The notes under the pieces are model-generated. The model ran no database searches. It worked only from the letters and a program-made list of their open reading frames with translations, and was not told where the DNA came from. The position numbers and the translations under genes are program-made. A DNA stretch of 64,000 nucleotides from Bradysia coprophila (taxonomy: Eukaryota > Arthropoda > Insecta > Diptera > Sciaridae). Of this stretch, positions 51,948 to 63,687 are shown piece after piece. Every line of letters starts with the position of its first letter. Position 1 is the stretch's first letter. The DNA is taken from contig NW_023503409.1 in the NCBI RefSeq assembly GCF_014529535.1, positions 9,362,390 to 9,426,389 on the forward strand, written 5' to 3'.

Positions 51948-53122
51948 ATGAATTTTCGAACTTTTAACTCTTGAGCAGGCACTAGACTAACAAAACCGAA
52001 CAGTGTGAAAACAGTGTATAAACTTGACGAAAATAATGTTTTTTATTAAGTTGAAACTCTCGTACATATAAAGTTTTATAAACCTATAGTTTTGACGCCA
52101 CAAGGATAGAGTGCCATTCGTGATCAACTCGGAGATGTCCTAACCTTTCTTTCAGAAACTTATTTTTCTTAGCTGCTTACTACAAAAATACTGCGTCTTG
52201 AAGTATTACCACTACGCCTTTTCAAATTAAACAATGTCCAATGGACCCGTCATGAGTGATTCAATGTAAAAGGAAAATATCACTTTGTGACTCACACAAG
52301 TCGCTTTGTGAATGACTCCAGCGTGAAGTTCCTCTGCACCGATAGATCTCTTCGATTGACGACTGGCAGTGCGATCGCATGCCAAAAATTGTGTGCAAAC
52401 AAAACACAGCCAACTTCGCAAAGAGGGGAAGTTTTTGAAATATTTTTTAGGAAAATTGAATTAAACACTTTTAGTAACCGTGAAATGTTTATATTTGAAG
52501 TCAAGGAAAATGAAAGCGTTGAATTGCTCGAAAAAATGTCTAAAATTTGTTGCTGCATTTGCAGGAATTTAAACAAATTTCCGCTTTTGCGAGGTTGGCT
52601 ATGATTACTTTGCACACAAAATCGTCAAAGTAATCCACTGCACTGAGCTGTGCTGTCATCAGTTTCGCAAACCGCAGAGATCTATTCAATAGAGCATGGA
52701 TATTGTTGACGTTTTCACCACTTGTCAGTAAATTTACTTTAGCTGAATATGGCGCTTTTGTAGTTATCAGGGTAACTATAGATAAAAAATTGAAAATTCG
52801 AGTTTATATTTGATGCTTCGAGACGAAATCGAAATGACTTTTCATTTTTATACCGAGTTATGTACACAGTTTCGTGTGTAAAATTACAAAACAAGAAATA
52901 CATACTTTACAGCGTTGTGAAATATGTATGAAAATCCGCTGCACCAGCAACAAGTAACAAGCATTGCAAATTCATGCTAGTTATTTACATTAAAAAAAAT
53001 CTAAAAAAACTTAGTTTTCGTTGATCAAAGGAAAGTACACAAATGGGAAACCAGACATGTTCAAATAATGGCAGCGCCACCTTGCCACATCTCGAGTGTA
53101 ACTATGTTTTACTCGTAAATCC
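51948..53122. other. Spacer with a weak inverted repeat
   Basis: At about 52405-52605 GCCAACTTCGCAAAGAGGGGAAG is partly mirrored by CCGCTTTTGCGAGGTTGGC, suggesting an old foldback element. No coding sequence recognised. Confidence 0.4.
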
Positions 53123-53298
53123 CAGAGAGATGCTAATATGACGACTGGGTCGTTTCGACGGATAGAGGGAATATGTCGAATGATTTTGAAATTGGTTGAG
53201 CGAAAATGTATTGAATTCTCTCTCGAAAACCCAACTGTCATTCGACATATTCCCTCAATCCGTCGAAACGAGCCAGTCGTCATATTAGCAACTCTCTG
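53123..53298. mobile_element. hAT-type foldback MITE with exact 8-base duplication
   Basis: A 176-base element beginning CAGAGAGATGCTAATATGAC and ending with its near-complement. The inverted repeat runs about 64 bases (through GTTTCGACGGAT-GAGGGAATATGTCGAATGA) with only a few mismatches. GTAAATCC flanks both ends (53115-53122 and 53299-53306). It lies about 290 bases upstream of the Dlish start codon, so it may affect that promoter. No ORF. Confidence 0.9.
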
Positions 53299-53585
53299 GT
53301 AAATCCACACAGTCACCCTAATCTGAAGACTATTACGTTTTCGTTGAAAATCACACTGGATCAACATCGAAATATGGATTAGAGTCGCGAGCATTAAGCC
53401 AGAGACATAAAAAAAATGTTCGTAAGAATTTGATGACTACAGGGAAATATGTATATGGAGAGAGAGAAACATCAATCAAAATAATATGGCTGCGTGAAAA
53501 TAATTAAAATTTATCATCTCTTGTCTTCCTTTAATTTAATGTTTAAAATGTTTGTTTAGTACGACTTAAAAATTTTAGTTTTACA

Positions 53586-55253
53586 ATGGCGTTTTTGTGT
53601 CCCGTACGGATACGGCGAGGAAAAAAGAAGAAAGGTAAAACATTCGGAATGTTGCTAATTATTTCAAATAAAGAAAGGTCATTGGCTCGTTATATTAATG
53701 TAACATCGATAGCAACCTGTTGGATTCGATTAATTTTAATCAAATTATCCATTCACGACAGCGTACAACAGCAATGATATTGACAAAGAGTTGAATCGTC
53801 CCAACAATATTGGACTTAATCATGGAATGGGCCGAATAACTGGTTCAGCATCCATTGAAACCCTTGGTATGATATTATTTTATGAAGGGATGTGAGAACT
53901 GTGCAAAATAATCTGTGAGTTGAATCTTCGTAGTTCGCGTTGGCATTGAAAAAGAGCACGGACTGAGTCCCGATTCGAAGATGGTCGTCCTGCACGATTT
54001 TACTCCCTGCGTTGATGATGAATTAGAAGTGAAACGTGGACAAATAGTAAACATTCTGTACAGAGAAAACGATTGGGTCTATGTGATCGGGCAGGACTCC
54101 CGACAGGAAGGTATGGTTCATTGATATTAAAAGAAAAATAAAAAGTCTCGGAGCCAAATAACAGTTCATCATTTGTCCAACAACTAGGATTCATACCCCA
54201 TTCGTACTGTGCACCCGTTAATACACAACTAGCTGAAATGGCAATCAAAAAGAAACTGCCCAGAGATCAGTCGTTGGGAGCGACAGCAGATTTACTCGAT
54301 GGTGATATTCCGATTGACAATTGTGACGACAATATCTCTGGCTTAATGGGACTACAGAGTTCGTTGAAGCATTCACAGGCTAGTCTGAATTCGGAACCGG
54401 ATTTTATTCCATTCTCAAAGGATCCCAGTGGACGGTACATCGTTCTGTATACATTTATAGCTAGAGACGAAAATGATGTGTCAGTGGAAAGAGGAGAATT
54501 TGTCACAGGTAAAGACATTTTGACTGATCATTATGCTCAACTGGCCAGAAAATTTAAAATTTAAAAATTCTTTCATGACAAACGTTAGTTCTGAATCGAG
54601 AGGATCCTGAATGGTTTTGGATAGTTCGAAGGTAAATTGAAAAGGTTGTAAGATCCGCCCAGTCGTGTAATTCACAAAAATTGTATTCATCCAAACAGTG
54701 ACGGTCAAGAGGGATTCATACCATCCGGTTTCGTTTATCCGGCTGATAATGTATTGCGTGGAAGTTCGAAATCTCCACTGGGAATAGTACAAAATACGAC
54801 AAGTACATCACCAACGAATAACCCAGCAAATGGTAACAGTCCAGCGAACAACAATGTACTGACCAACAACAATATTAATGCGCTTTCGCAAATAACAATG
54901 ACCGGTTCGGATGATTTACGGTATCACGGAACCGAATTGGTATTGCTCTACGATTATAAGGCTCAAGGTAAGATTGCTTGTTCCAAATTGAATCTGATAA
55001 GAATCATAATTTTGCGTCCGTAAAACCTTTAGCACCAGACGACTTATCAGTGAAACGAGGCGATTGGATTTATGCTGATCTAAATAATCAAACCGTTGAC
55101 GGTTGGCTTTGGTAAGTGGATCAGTCGCAAAACATTTGAAACATTTTTTTTAAGTCGTCTCTTTTTCTCTAAAGGGCGTACGCACCGAAAACTCGTAAAT
55201 ATGGATTCATTCCAAAAGCATATGCACGACCTCCAGCCATGACCAGCCTTTGA
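53586..55253 (+). CDS. Dlish: Dlish / Vamana, triple-SH3 Hippo-pathway adaptor
   Basis: A cortical adaptor that binds the unconventional myosin Dachs and the Fat cadherin tail and so links Fat-Dachsous to Hippo growth control. Eight exons in phase: 53586-53634, 53762-53866, 53934-54110, 54188-54508, 54589-54631, 54699-54967, 55033-55111, 55175-55253, giving 373 aa. The N terminus MAFLCPVRIRRGKKKK is the family signature; its Cys and basic run may help membrane attachment. SH3-1 starts at MVVLHDFTPCVDDELEVKRG and ends at GFIPHSYC; SH3-2 runs from RYIVLYTFIARDENDVSVERG through EWFWIVR to GFIPSGFV; SH3-3 runs from ELVLLYDYKAQAPDDLSVKRG to KYGFIPKAY. An Asn/Ser/Thr-rich linker precedes SH3-3. The second intron acceptor was chosen to keep phase (GACAG at 53761). 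A hAT MITE lies 290 bases upstream. Confidence 0.92.
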
Positions 55254-55990
55254 TTCCATTACGCAGACATATTAGGATTTAAGTCGTAGAATAAGGTGAC
55301 GAGATCTGGATGAGTGCAATTGTTGGTTGAAGAAACGATTTTATTTAGCGAGAGAGAGAGAGAGAGATGATGTCGAGTTGGAAGTGATAAGATGTATTTT
55401 GCACGAAGTGGAAACCAACTTTTTTAACGGCTCCGAAAACGGAACGGAGACACTTTCTTAAGTTTACTACAGCGGACAGAAATGTGTTTCGTCTTGTAAG
55501 AGTTAAGTGTTCACTGGTTGACACTGTTCGAGTGGCATAATATGAAAGTGTACCGAGTCTGGGTTGTTGGTAAACTTAAGATTTTTGTCTCATGTATACG
55601 ACAGGAAAGAGATCTTTTTGAAAGATTTAGTGATGATTGCCAATTATTGCCACGAAAGGACAACAAGACTATAATTGTGAAGAGACAATAATCATATAGG
55701 AAAACTAAGAAGTAACGCGACAAAGGACCAACTTCGATCGTTTTGCCGTGCTAATCACGTACGATCTAGCAATAAATTTTGTACTCGAATGAAACATGAA
55801 CAATTAAGAATTTACGTTAACGGTGAGCTGTTTAATTATTATTTTTTTTTGCCTTTTCTTCCTTTTTTATTAATGCTAAAACTGATGCGCCGATTTCGGT
55901 AAAAAATAAAATTTTATTTACCTTAACCGTTGCGACAAAAAACTTTGTTTTTAACTACGCCGACGACATCGACATCCGACGACATCGACA
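55254..55990. other. Converging 3' flanks of Dlish and mRpS15
   Basis: Contains a GAGAGAGAGAGAGAGA run at about 55350 and AATAAA-type signals for the rightward Dlish transcript (AATAAATTTTG at about 55771). The segment near 55890-55925 (TAAAAAATAAAATTTTATTTACC) is AT-rich and may serve both strands. No gene recognised in the space. Confidence 0.5.
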
Positions 55991-56930
55991 TTAACCGTCC
56001 GTTCGTTTTTCCTTTAAATTCTTCAGCTTCAGAGCCACTTCTTTGACCTCTTCCGCTGTCACTGTGACCGGCAGTGCCAATTCCAATTGCTCTTTGCGAA
56101 TGAATTCCAGATTTTCGAGTTTCTTTTGCAAGAAATCAACTTGCTGACTTTCCAGTTGCTGTCGGTATGCGGCCAACCGTTCGTCCCGAATGTTATCACA
56201 ATGGATCTGCGTCAGTTTGGTGAGCGATTCACGACGTGTTACCCAGTGATAATACGATGGATATGCCTTGTAAACTAGGTCGAGCTTCTCCAGCAGCCAT
56301 TCGAAACGTTTATAGTCGCGGATTCTCATTTTCGTCAGATACTTCTTACGCTTGGCAATCAAATCGTTTAGTTGAACTTTCATTTGCGTATTTCGTTGCG
56401 CTGTTTCCATAGCCACCTGCATTCGGCGAATGGTGGCGGTTTGTTTGGCCACTGAAAGGTGGAATTGCATTAAAGCACTGAATATCGAGAGAGAAAAAAA
56501 TGGGTTCTCGTTGTCTTACGTACGACCTCCATCGATCCGTTGTCCAAGTCATGTCGTTTCACCGAATCGATCAACGTTGTGGCGTAAACATCTGTGGTTC
56601 TTCGTACTCTATTTGCTCCTAAAGTGAATAAACGTTTCACTTGTTCGTCAGCTCTAAAAAAAACGGGATCGTGTTAATAGCAAAGCCACAACCGTGGATG
56701 CGATGTTTAATTTACGTTTCCAATTCTTTGCAATTTTGATATTCCGGTAGAATCATACTTTTATCGATAGCTGGGAATGGAGAGCAATCGCCACTTTTTT
56801 CCGGCTTATAGCTGGGAGTTTTCTCGGGACGAATCCATTTAATCTTTAAATCGGACTTGAAAGCATAGTTTCGTATCGATTGACCGGCATTACTCGTTAT
56901 TAACGGAGAAATTTTAAATATTTTACTCAT
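55991..56930 (-). CDS. bonsai: Mitochondrial ribosomal protein S15 (uS15m)
   Basis: A small-subunit protein of the mitochondrial ribosome, the fly bonsai orthologue. Three exons in phase: 56930-56716, 56653-56520, 56451-55991, total 269 aa (fly bonsai is about 280). The basic N terminus (MSKIFKISPLITSNAGQSIR) can act as a mitochondrial targeting peptide. The S15 fold follows, with RHDLDNGSMEV, the MKVQLNDLIAKRKKYLTKMR segment and the hallmark RDYKRFEWLLEKLDLVYK. A coiled, Glu/Lys-rich C-terminal extension typical of the metazoan mitochondrial form ends LKEKRTDG. It converges on Dlish with 737 bases between stop codons. The second donor was taken as GTAAGA at 56519, because only this keeps the frame into LAKQTATIRR. 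Confidence 0.92.
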
Positions 56931-57140
56931 TTTTTCGAGAATATTTCTCCGTTCGGCTGACAGCTAATTCTCTGAATAATAAAAAAATGGCAGTGAAGAG
57001 GTTAGGTCATTTTACTCAAAGCGAAATGTCTATGGTGAATCTAGTACTGTGTCTTTATTGCGGGAAACTACGAATATTTCGAATGTAAAAAACACAGGAC
57101 GTCTCTGATTTCCCTTAAAGATATTACAACCCGTAAAAAC

Positions 57141-57345
57141 CAATGAAAGTAAATAGATAGGTATGGCCAAACGTTCAAATTTGATCTAGCCGGAGCACAT
57201 ACGGATTTGCATGGCGCCACCTCAAACGAACTCATTTCTAGTGCAAATTTCCACTAGAAATGAGTTCGTTTGAGGTGGCGCCATGCAAATCCGTATGTGC
57301 TCCGACTTGTATGGACTGGCCATACCTACTTATCTACTTTCATTG
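57141..57345. mobile_element. Foldback MITE, hAT-type, copy 2, exact target duplication
   Basis: A 205-base element with ends CAATGAAAGTAAATAGATAGG and a closely matching complement ending CTTTCATTG. GTAAAAAC lies on both sides (57133-57140 and 57346-57353), an exact 8-base duplication. The body is a long perfect hairpin (GGAGCACATACGGATTTGCATGG... mirrored about a short loop at 57250). It shares its termini and the GGTATGGYC motif with 6420-6611, but the hairpin arms are unrelated. Confidence 0.9.
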
Positions 57346-57353
57346 GTAAAAAC

Positions 57354-58350
57354 GTTGGCCTGTCGTCTACCGAATTATAAATGACGTATCACAGCTCTGC
57401 TCACAGCATGAACATAAGTCGCACTTATGGTGTGAACAGAAAAGAGGCGTAGTTCAGCAAGACGGAGGCAAGACAGAGTGTTTTTTTGTAAGTAGAAATC
57501 AAGCCTAAGATATATTTGAAGGCTAAGCCTTAAATTAAACATACTCCGTTTATGCTCCGTTTGCTCTCTATTCACTTTTTAAACAATTGAAAAGAGTCGT
57601 GGTTTAGCTAAACGGAGTACTCAACAAAAAGTACTCCGTGAGAGAGCCGTGAGACTGTCAAATAAACGAAACAAAAACTGAAAAAAATCAATTTACTCTC
57701 ACATGTAGTACTTTTTTGGTAAGTGGAAATCAAGCATCAGGCTCAATGTCGCTAGGTTCTGACAAAATAGATCTAGAAATTCCAATAAAAAATTATCGAT
57801 CCAGACGCGCTTCTAGAGTCATAATCACAAAATAAATCGAATGGTTTTTATGCACAATGATCGCCATTGTTTCCTGCCGATTTACTGAATTTGGTGTTCG
57901 ATTTTACTTTCCTGAAAATCAATTCACCAGTCAATTGCGATCAAAACTTAAAACTTAAATAGGGTGGTGACATGACACCAACTCTGATTTTTTTTTATAT
58001 TCTGGTTGAGGGGAGGGACTCGAGTACTACTGTATCCTGGACAACCTCGAAAGAAATGTATTTATTTATTAAGTCAACGGCTATTAAAAGCTAACTGACT
58101 ACAAAAGCAAATTAAAATTACAAAACAAACTTTGGCTCAATACTTCAATCGTTAACAAAAGAAACAGTTATGAAAGTTCTCAATCCAAACGATTAAAAGA
58201 AAAATCACTATCAATCCGAAGACCAAAATTATATACAAATGAACTAAAAAAAGTCAAAAACAATAGTAATAAATGACAAAAAAATCGATATTGATTAACA
58301 TTCCAAACGATATGAGGCGAAACAAGACCTGTTTGACAGGTTGAAATTAG
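57354..58350. other. Non-coding, with a short dispersed repeat
   Basis: A block near 57476 (GTGTTTTTTTGTAAGTAGAAATCAAGC) recurs in part near 57707 (GTACTTTTTTGGTAAGTGGAAATCAAGC), and TACTCCGT motifs repeat in both orientations between 57540 and 57650, suggesting an old foldback element. No gene recognised. Confidence 0.4.
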
Positions 58351-58824
58351 CTATGAGCACAATGAGCTCGCTACAACAAAACTAGGTACAGGTACACCCT
58401 CGGCTACTTTCTTTTTGGTAACAAAATCGCGTATACGAACGCCAGTAGGCCACAGTTCAGAGCGCATTATGTAGATGTAATTGGCCTCGGGAAGCGTAAT
58501 TTTATACTGCAAGAAATGCACATCTTCCATGGTTTTCCCAGTCGGCAACAACAAGGCGAAATTCAAATTTCCTTTATCTATTTCCAACTTGTCGACTAGG
58601 TATGATCTTAAATGGTCAATAGTGACGTCTTTACCAATGTTCGAAATAACCACACTCCGCTTAGGATAATTACGAGTAGCCTTGCTGGTGTCACAGGTCT
58701 CCTTCCTCTTATTCGATTCACCAGGCAATAATGTCGTATCAGCAAGGCTTTTTGGTGCTAACGAAGCGAGGCTGGGCAGTTGCGAAACAAATTGGGCGCT
58801 AATCGATTCCATGAAATTTTCCAT
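58351..58824 (-). CDS. Orphan intronless ORF, possibly transposon-derived
   Basis: A 157-residue ORF from an ATG at 58824 (MENFMESISAQF) to TAG at 58351, with no intron. After a Ser/Pro/Leu-rich N terminus comes a compact conserved-looking block: KRSVVISNIGKDVTIDHLRS, then ALLLPTGKTMEDVHFLQYKITLP, ending in an ELWPTGVRIRDFVTK motif. The order (helix, strand, WPxGVxIRxF) is reminiscent of nucleic-acid-binding ORF1/gag-like proteins of insect retroelements, which I infer and cannot prove. No Cys-His zinc knuckle was seen. It lies beside a long terminal-inverted-repeat element at 58987-59744. It may be a domesticated or leftover transposon ORF, or a lineage-specific gene. Confidence 0.5.
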   Translation of the reverse strand: MENFMESISAQFVSQLPSLASLAPKSLADTTLLPGESNKRKETCDTSKATRNYPKRSVVISNIGKDVTIDHLRSYLVDKLEIDKGNLNFALLLPTGKTMEDVHFLQYKITLPEANYIYIMRSELWPTGVRIRDFVTKKKVAEGVPVPSFVVASSLCS

Positions 58825-58986
58825 CAGAGTTTCAAATTAAATTTCAGCAAAATGCTACTTTGACGATCACAGAAACTACTAATTTTACCGTAATTCAGGC
58901 AAATATAGTTCGAAAACAAAAAATAAACAAATAAAAAACACGAAAAAGTGCAAGAGACGATCGAAACACGTCTGACAAAAATAACT

Positions 58987-59744
58987 GTCAATAGGTTTGT
59001 TCCAAATAACTGTAAACCCGAACTTTGACAACATGAACGCCGACGATTTCATCCACAGAGATGAACATAACCTAAACGTCAACAAATTTCTTTGTAAATT
59101 TTTCGTTAAGAGGGTACAAGGGTTTAGCTTCGGACAAGAACCAAAATTGCGCGAAAAATAGGGCATATTTAGGAACATAATTCTCAGAACTCAAGAGATG
59201 GAATACAGCAAAAAGGGGATTAACGATTAATTTGAGCCTTACTTAACAGAAATTTGTTTTCGCATTTATAAAATTACTTGATTTTCACAATTATTTTTCA
59301 CAATTAAAACACGTCTGCAAGGCAAAATTTTTTTCCACTTTAGGTAAATTTTTTCGGCAGTACATCGGGAATAAACACATAAGTTGCTATATCAAAACCG
59401 TTCCTTATGTCGCTGACCACGAAAATGTGTTTTCCTTTTTCTAAAATTCCTTTTTGTTTTGATGAAATTAATAAAAATCAAAAAATTTTCTACCACGGCG
59501 GCCATCTTGTTTTCACACTATTTCTATGGTGGCCGTCTTCGATGTTCCAGATTCTTTTGTTATTGAAGACACAATGAGCGTTTCATTTGAATTAAAAGAG
59601 GTGGCGCCATAGTATTTGGTTTATGTCCACAGCTAAACCCTTGTACCCTCTTAAAATTTTCGTCAACCTGAAAGTTGAGGTTAAGTTGCCTTCTGTGGAT
59701 GAAATCTGACATTTCGAAATGACCTTGGAACAAACCTATTGTCA
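58987..59744. mobile_element. 760-base element with long inverted ends
   Basis: AATAGGTTTGTTCCAA near 58990 is mirrored by TTGGAACAAACCTATT ending at 59740. Matching continues inward through GATTTCATCCACAGA and AAGAGGGTACAAGGGTTTAGCT on the left (to about 59130) and their complements on the right (from about 59631), giving ends of roughly 140 bases with indels. The unpaired middle (about 59150-59620) has no recognised ORF. Target duplication not resolved. Confidence 0.65.
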
Positions 59745-59887
59745 AAGTCGAAGGTTAAGGTTTGTTCAACCCCACCGTGAGTAACGATATCATCGTTACT
59801 AAAAATTGTAATCGTGTAAAGGCGATTGGATAAAATTACAAAATTACAAAATACTTTTTTCCATTCTGCAGAGTCCTCTGGTAACTA

Positions 59888-60081
59888 TACAGTGTTTAAG
59901 GAGAGCGAAAACCAATTAAATTTAATTGGTCTCGGGGTCAGCTGTCAAATATTCATCAATGAAAAAAGGAATTGATAGTTGAGCCCAGTTTAAATTTGTA
60001 TGTGATTTCTCTCATTTTGACGTTTGACCCCGAGACCAGTTTAAACAAAGTAGTCAAAAATCGCTCTCCTTAAACACTGTA
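59888..60081. mobile_element. Mariner-like MITE, copy 2
   Basis: Same 194-base family as 15554-15747, with TA at both outer borders and the ends CAGTGTTTAAGGAGAGCGA / TCGCTCTCCTTAAACACTG, here perfectly complementary. By eye it differs from copy 1 at about nine positions. No ORF. Confidence 0.87.
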
Positions 60082-60120
60082 TAGGTTTTCCTTCAAGTTT
60101 TTTTTCTTCCGTAACTGTAG

Positions 60121-60225
60121 TGAACTGGGCTCATTTAAATGTGTTACTGTTTAAAGGTATATTGAGAGTTATGTTTCTTCGACACGACTAAATTTGAAAT
60201 GAGCCCAGTTTAATTGGGTAAAACG
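60121..60225. mobile_element. Small foldback unit
   Basis: AAACTGGGCTCATTTCAAATTTAG on the reverse strand at about 60190-60213 pairs with TGAACTGGGCTCATTTAAATG at about 60121-60141, leaving a roughly 50-base loop. MITE-like; no target duplication identified. Confidence 0.4.
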
Positions 60226-60501
60226 TAGTACCAAATCGGAAAATGGAGGAGATAAATCAGCAGATTAAGCAGAATAGTCAAAAATACCGAAAAAGAAGTC
60301 GGTGACCCTCGGTTTTTTGTGTTTGTTGTGTAACTTATAGTTTATGTAGAATTAGAGAGTATAACATGCCTTTGTTTTTAGGAAGCGGAAGCTCTGAAAT
60401 AGACCTCGTGCGTGCAAATGAAAACAATATTTCTGTTTCATATTTACCATGGTTCTCATTAGTATCACTGTATTTTTTTTCGTCGCGATGATGATAGTTT
60501 G

Positions 60502-60677
60502 CAAGGCTGTATACTTTGGGGAGGTCATGCAGATCGCCATTTTATTAGATACGCGGGACCACACCTTTTCCATACAAACAAATTCACCAAAATTAAATTT
60601 GAATGGCGTGGTGAATTTTTTGTATGTGTAACCCGCGTATCTGCATCTGCGTGACCTCCCCAAAGTATGCAGCCTTG
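60502..60677. mobile_element. MITE with 9-base target duplication
   Basis: A 176-base element with ends CAAGGCTGTATACTTTGGGG and CCCCAAAGTATGCAGCCTTG; the inverted repeat extends about 45 bases (GAGGTCA-GCAGAT, ATACGCGGG). GATAGTTTG is repeated exactly outside both ends (60493-60501 and 60678-60686). A 9-base duplication points to a Mutator-like (MULE) origin, although 8 bases plus a chance match (hAT) is possible. Confidence 0.82.
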
Positions 60678-60686
60678 GATAGTTTG

Positions 60687-63600
60687 TGCCACAGAGAATT
60701 GAAATACGACGGATTTCTGTACCGATAACTAGATTGAAATGTCCAACATATACTATTATTGTTCTGCAGTTTAGGTATTCACCTCAGTGTCGTAATAGTC
60801 TCCTTTATATTTAAAAATGCGCCACAAATGACAGATGATTTTAGTTCTATTTCTGAAGGTTGAATCGCATGTTTAAAAATATACTGACTTGACAGTATAA
60901 TCTCCGGACGAATCTCAGCTTCTGGGATACCATTGCTCGACCTCTACGGCCTCATTGCATCTCCATCAGTTGCCAACTGTTTTCGAAACTAGTAAACTGC
61001 GGTACTTACTTTATTTCACTGCATCAATATCAATAACGCAGCAGAACTTCTCATCGTTTTGATAACACCAACGCAATGATCGTGCTGGCCTGGCAATCCT
61101 ATAGATTTAAAAAAAACTTCCCCATCTATGATGCATGTGTATTTGTGTAACGGAATACGACTGTGTGCATTGCTTACACACATTTATATATTATATAAGT
61201 TTTGTACATCTTGTAGGTATATAGGATGAGCACTTTTTTATTGTTGCCGAGTCCAATACTTAGAACAGAACATTTTGCCCGTGGATTAAAACACATTTCT
61301 CCTTATTCCATGCTCGTATTGACTGTGCATATGCGTGTTAACAATTTCAATTGCGCTAAGGTTTTCGTAGAGTTCAGTTGATTTTATTGTAGAATTTTTT
61401 AAAAAGTTTTTCTGTTACAAAAAGCTGTTCAGTTGAAGACAGATTATTTATCCATAATTTTAGAGCCATTCACACATTAGTCTAGTGTTGCATATTGTAC
61501 AGTGAATTTGTTTATTTGATAAAATAAAAAATTGTTTGAATTTTCAACCGCTCCTGTGAGCTTGACTGGTGAGTCATTTTCTTTCTTTCGGTCTTTTTTT
61601 TTGCAATAAGTTTATTGTACACTCCCAAACATTGATTTATTGGACTGCTTTTCATTGATTCAAAGTTTTTCTTTGCCGAATCTAACATTTATTGTTGCTA
61701 TTCGTATACAATCATTAAACAGTCGAATTTGCTACCGCAAAAGAAAATCCGTTGTACGAAAAACGGATTGGAAATTTTACGACCATATGGAATAATTTTT
61801 TCTCTTTGTTCCGGCGACAATCAAAATGCCGGAAAGGTTTTTCTCTTTGCAATTTTGCTAGGACAACAAAATATTTGAAATTCTATCAATCGCTCAAATA
61901 ATGTGAATGAAATGATAAAGAAAATGAATTTTTGTGTTTAAAAAAGAAATTATTTATTGTTTTTGTAGCCGTCGTTGATAACGAAAAAAAAATGCACTTA
62001 ATGTGTATCGCATATATTTAACCATTTCTTCCTATATTTGAGATGGTATAAGTATAGGTAGGATATATAGGGTGTATACATTATGTATAGAATGTATACT
62101 CCACTCCGCTATAATGCATTTCATCATGTAATTTTGTTTGGCGTCATTTTGCTGCTATACTCAGTTCTGTGTTCTACGCTCAGACTCAATATGTCTCATT
62201 TTCTACATACACTCTAACATCATATAATATGCAAACATGCGACGATTTGTTTTAAATAAATTTTTTTATAATTTTTTGTTGTTGATGTCTTAATGGCGAG
62301 CGAAATATACAATTTGATTAAATTTAAACAATATAAAATGACAACAAAACATGCACTCTGTGTAAAGGAACAACACACACATCACGTTCAATTGAGTAAA
62401 CTGTTTTCAGTCGGATGGATTTAATTGATGATATTGCTTTTCATTGAAACTACGAGTCATATTATGACTAAAAGAAAAAAAAATGTTTGAGCCATTCCTC
62501 ATCAATCGGAATCGTTTTTCGATTCTATTAATGAACGTTAGAAAATGAGTAATTGATATCACCCAGTAATCAACACACAATAAAATCGGCAAATTTACGT
62601 GCCCCACCCGTCATTGTTGTTTTTTTTATATTTTATTTTCTTTTCGTTTACACCACTATCCACCGTTCATATACGTATCCATATGCCGCCTTAATGGTTT
62701 TATACTTGCTACTCAGTACTCATATTAATTGTACAATATAAATAATTGAAGTGAAGCGTAAACGTTATAACTCTCCTCGGTTTTATTAATATATATAATA
62801 ATATCGTTCTTCCATATTGGGGCGGAATGTGTGCGGTGTATCTCGCTGCTACTGTGATTTTCACTTTTGCGAAATCCTTAATTACTTCTTAAGAATGCTA
62901 TTAATAACTGTGGAAAATTCGATCTTCTTGAACATTTTCTTTGTTATTTTTTCGATGAAGAAGAAAGAGTTTCGATGTCTGCTGTAACACTCAATCGAAC
63001 GATTGTGGTCTAGATGGTGTGACTAACACAATTAATGCAAGTCAATTAAATGAAATGAGGTGAATGGTGTTTTGTAGACAAAATGGTATTATATTACGCA
63101 TGCATTTCACTTGCCTGGCGACTTCGGATGATTACTGAACGCCGAACACGACAATGATTCAGAAAATTATTTCATGTAAATAGCTAATCACGACGGAGTG
63201 ACTCCTATTTCCTCTGATTTGTTCTTATTATTTATCGATGCACGTACTGTTATCACAGTTTCTTTGTTATTGTTTTTCATTGGAAAACAAGTCCACTCAT
63301 ACTCTGCTTCCAATAAGAAGTCTTGCTCATCTGGTGAATAGTAAATTAATATTTTCTAAAAATCGATTCGAAATGCAGCGGTTTGTTAATTGATATTCAT
63401 ATATAGTTCTTGAGACGATTGACCTGCTCTCCAGGACATAGCTTAGCTTAGCAAGTAATGTTGGAAAAAATATTTCCACGACACGGTCTACGAGACGTCT
63501 ATACGATTCGTATTTAATGCGGGCATTCGTGACACTTGCAAAATCTCCAAGACTAGAAAACTTAGGCTTTCATTGACGCACGACGACAGTCTAAATGGCC

Positions 63601-63687
63601 TAAAGAAACATATGGATGGCGGCTGTCATTCAATCTATGTCCAATAATTCCGTGTGTGTAACCTTCCGATTTTTTAATATTTCGCAG
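60687..63687. other. Long non-coding stretch before the VAT-1-like gene
   Basis: AT-rich DNA with no recognised gene, tRNA or clear transposon. The non-coding first exon and promoter of the VAT-1-like gene probably lie in this stretch, but I cannot place them. Repetitive TATA-rich sequence occurs around 62030-62100. Confidence 0.4.

Noticed and set aside
51398-51982. Two 87-89 residue ORFs on opposite strands with the same protein sequence
   Set aside because: They arise because the region is a near-perfect palindrome; each is the mirror of the other, and the protein shows no known domain.
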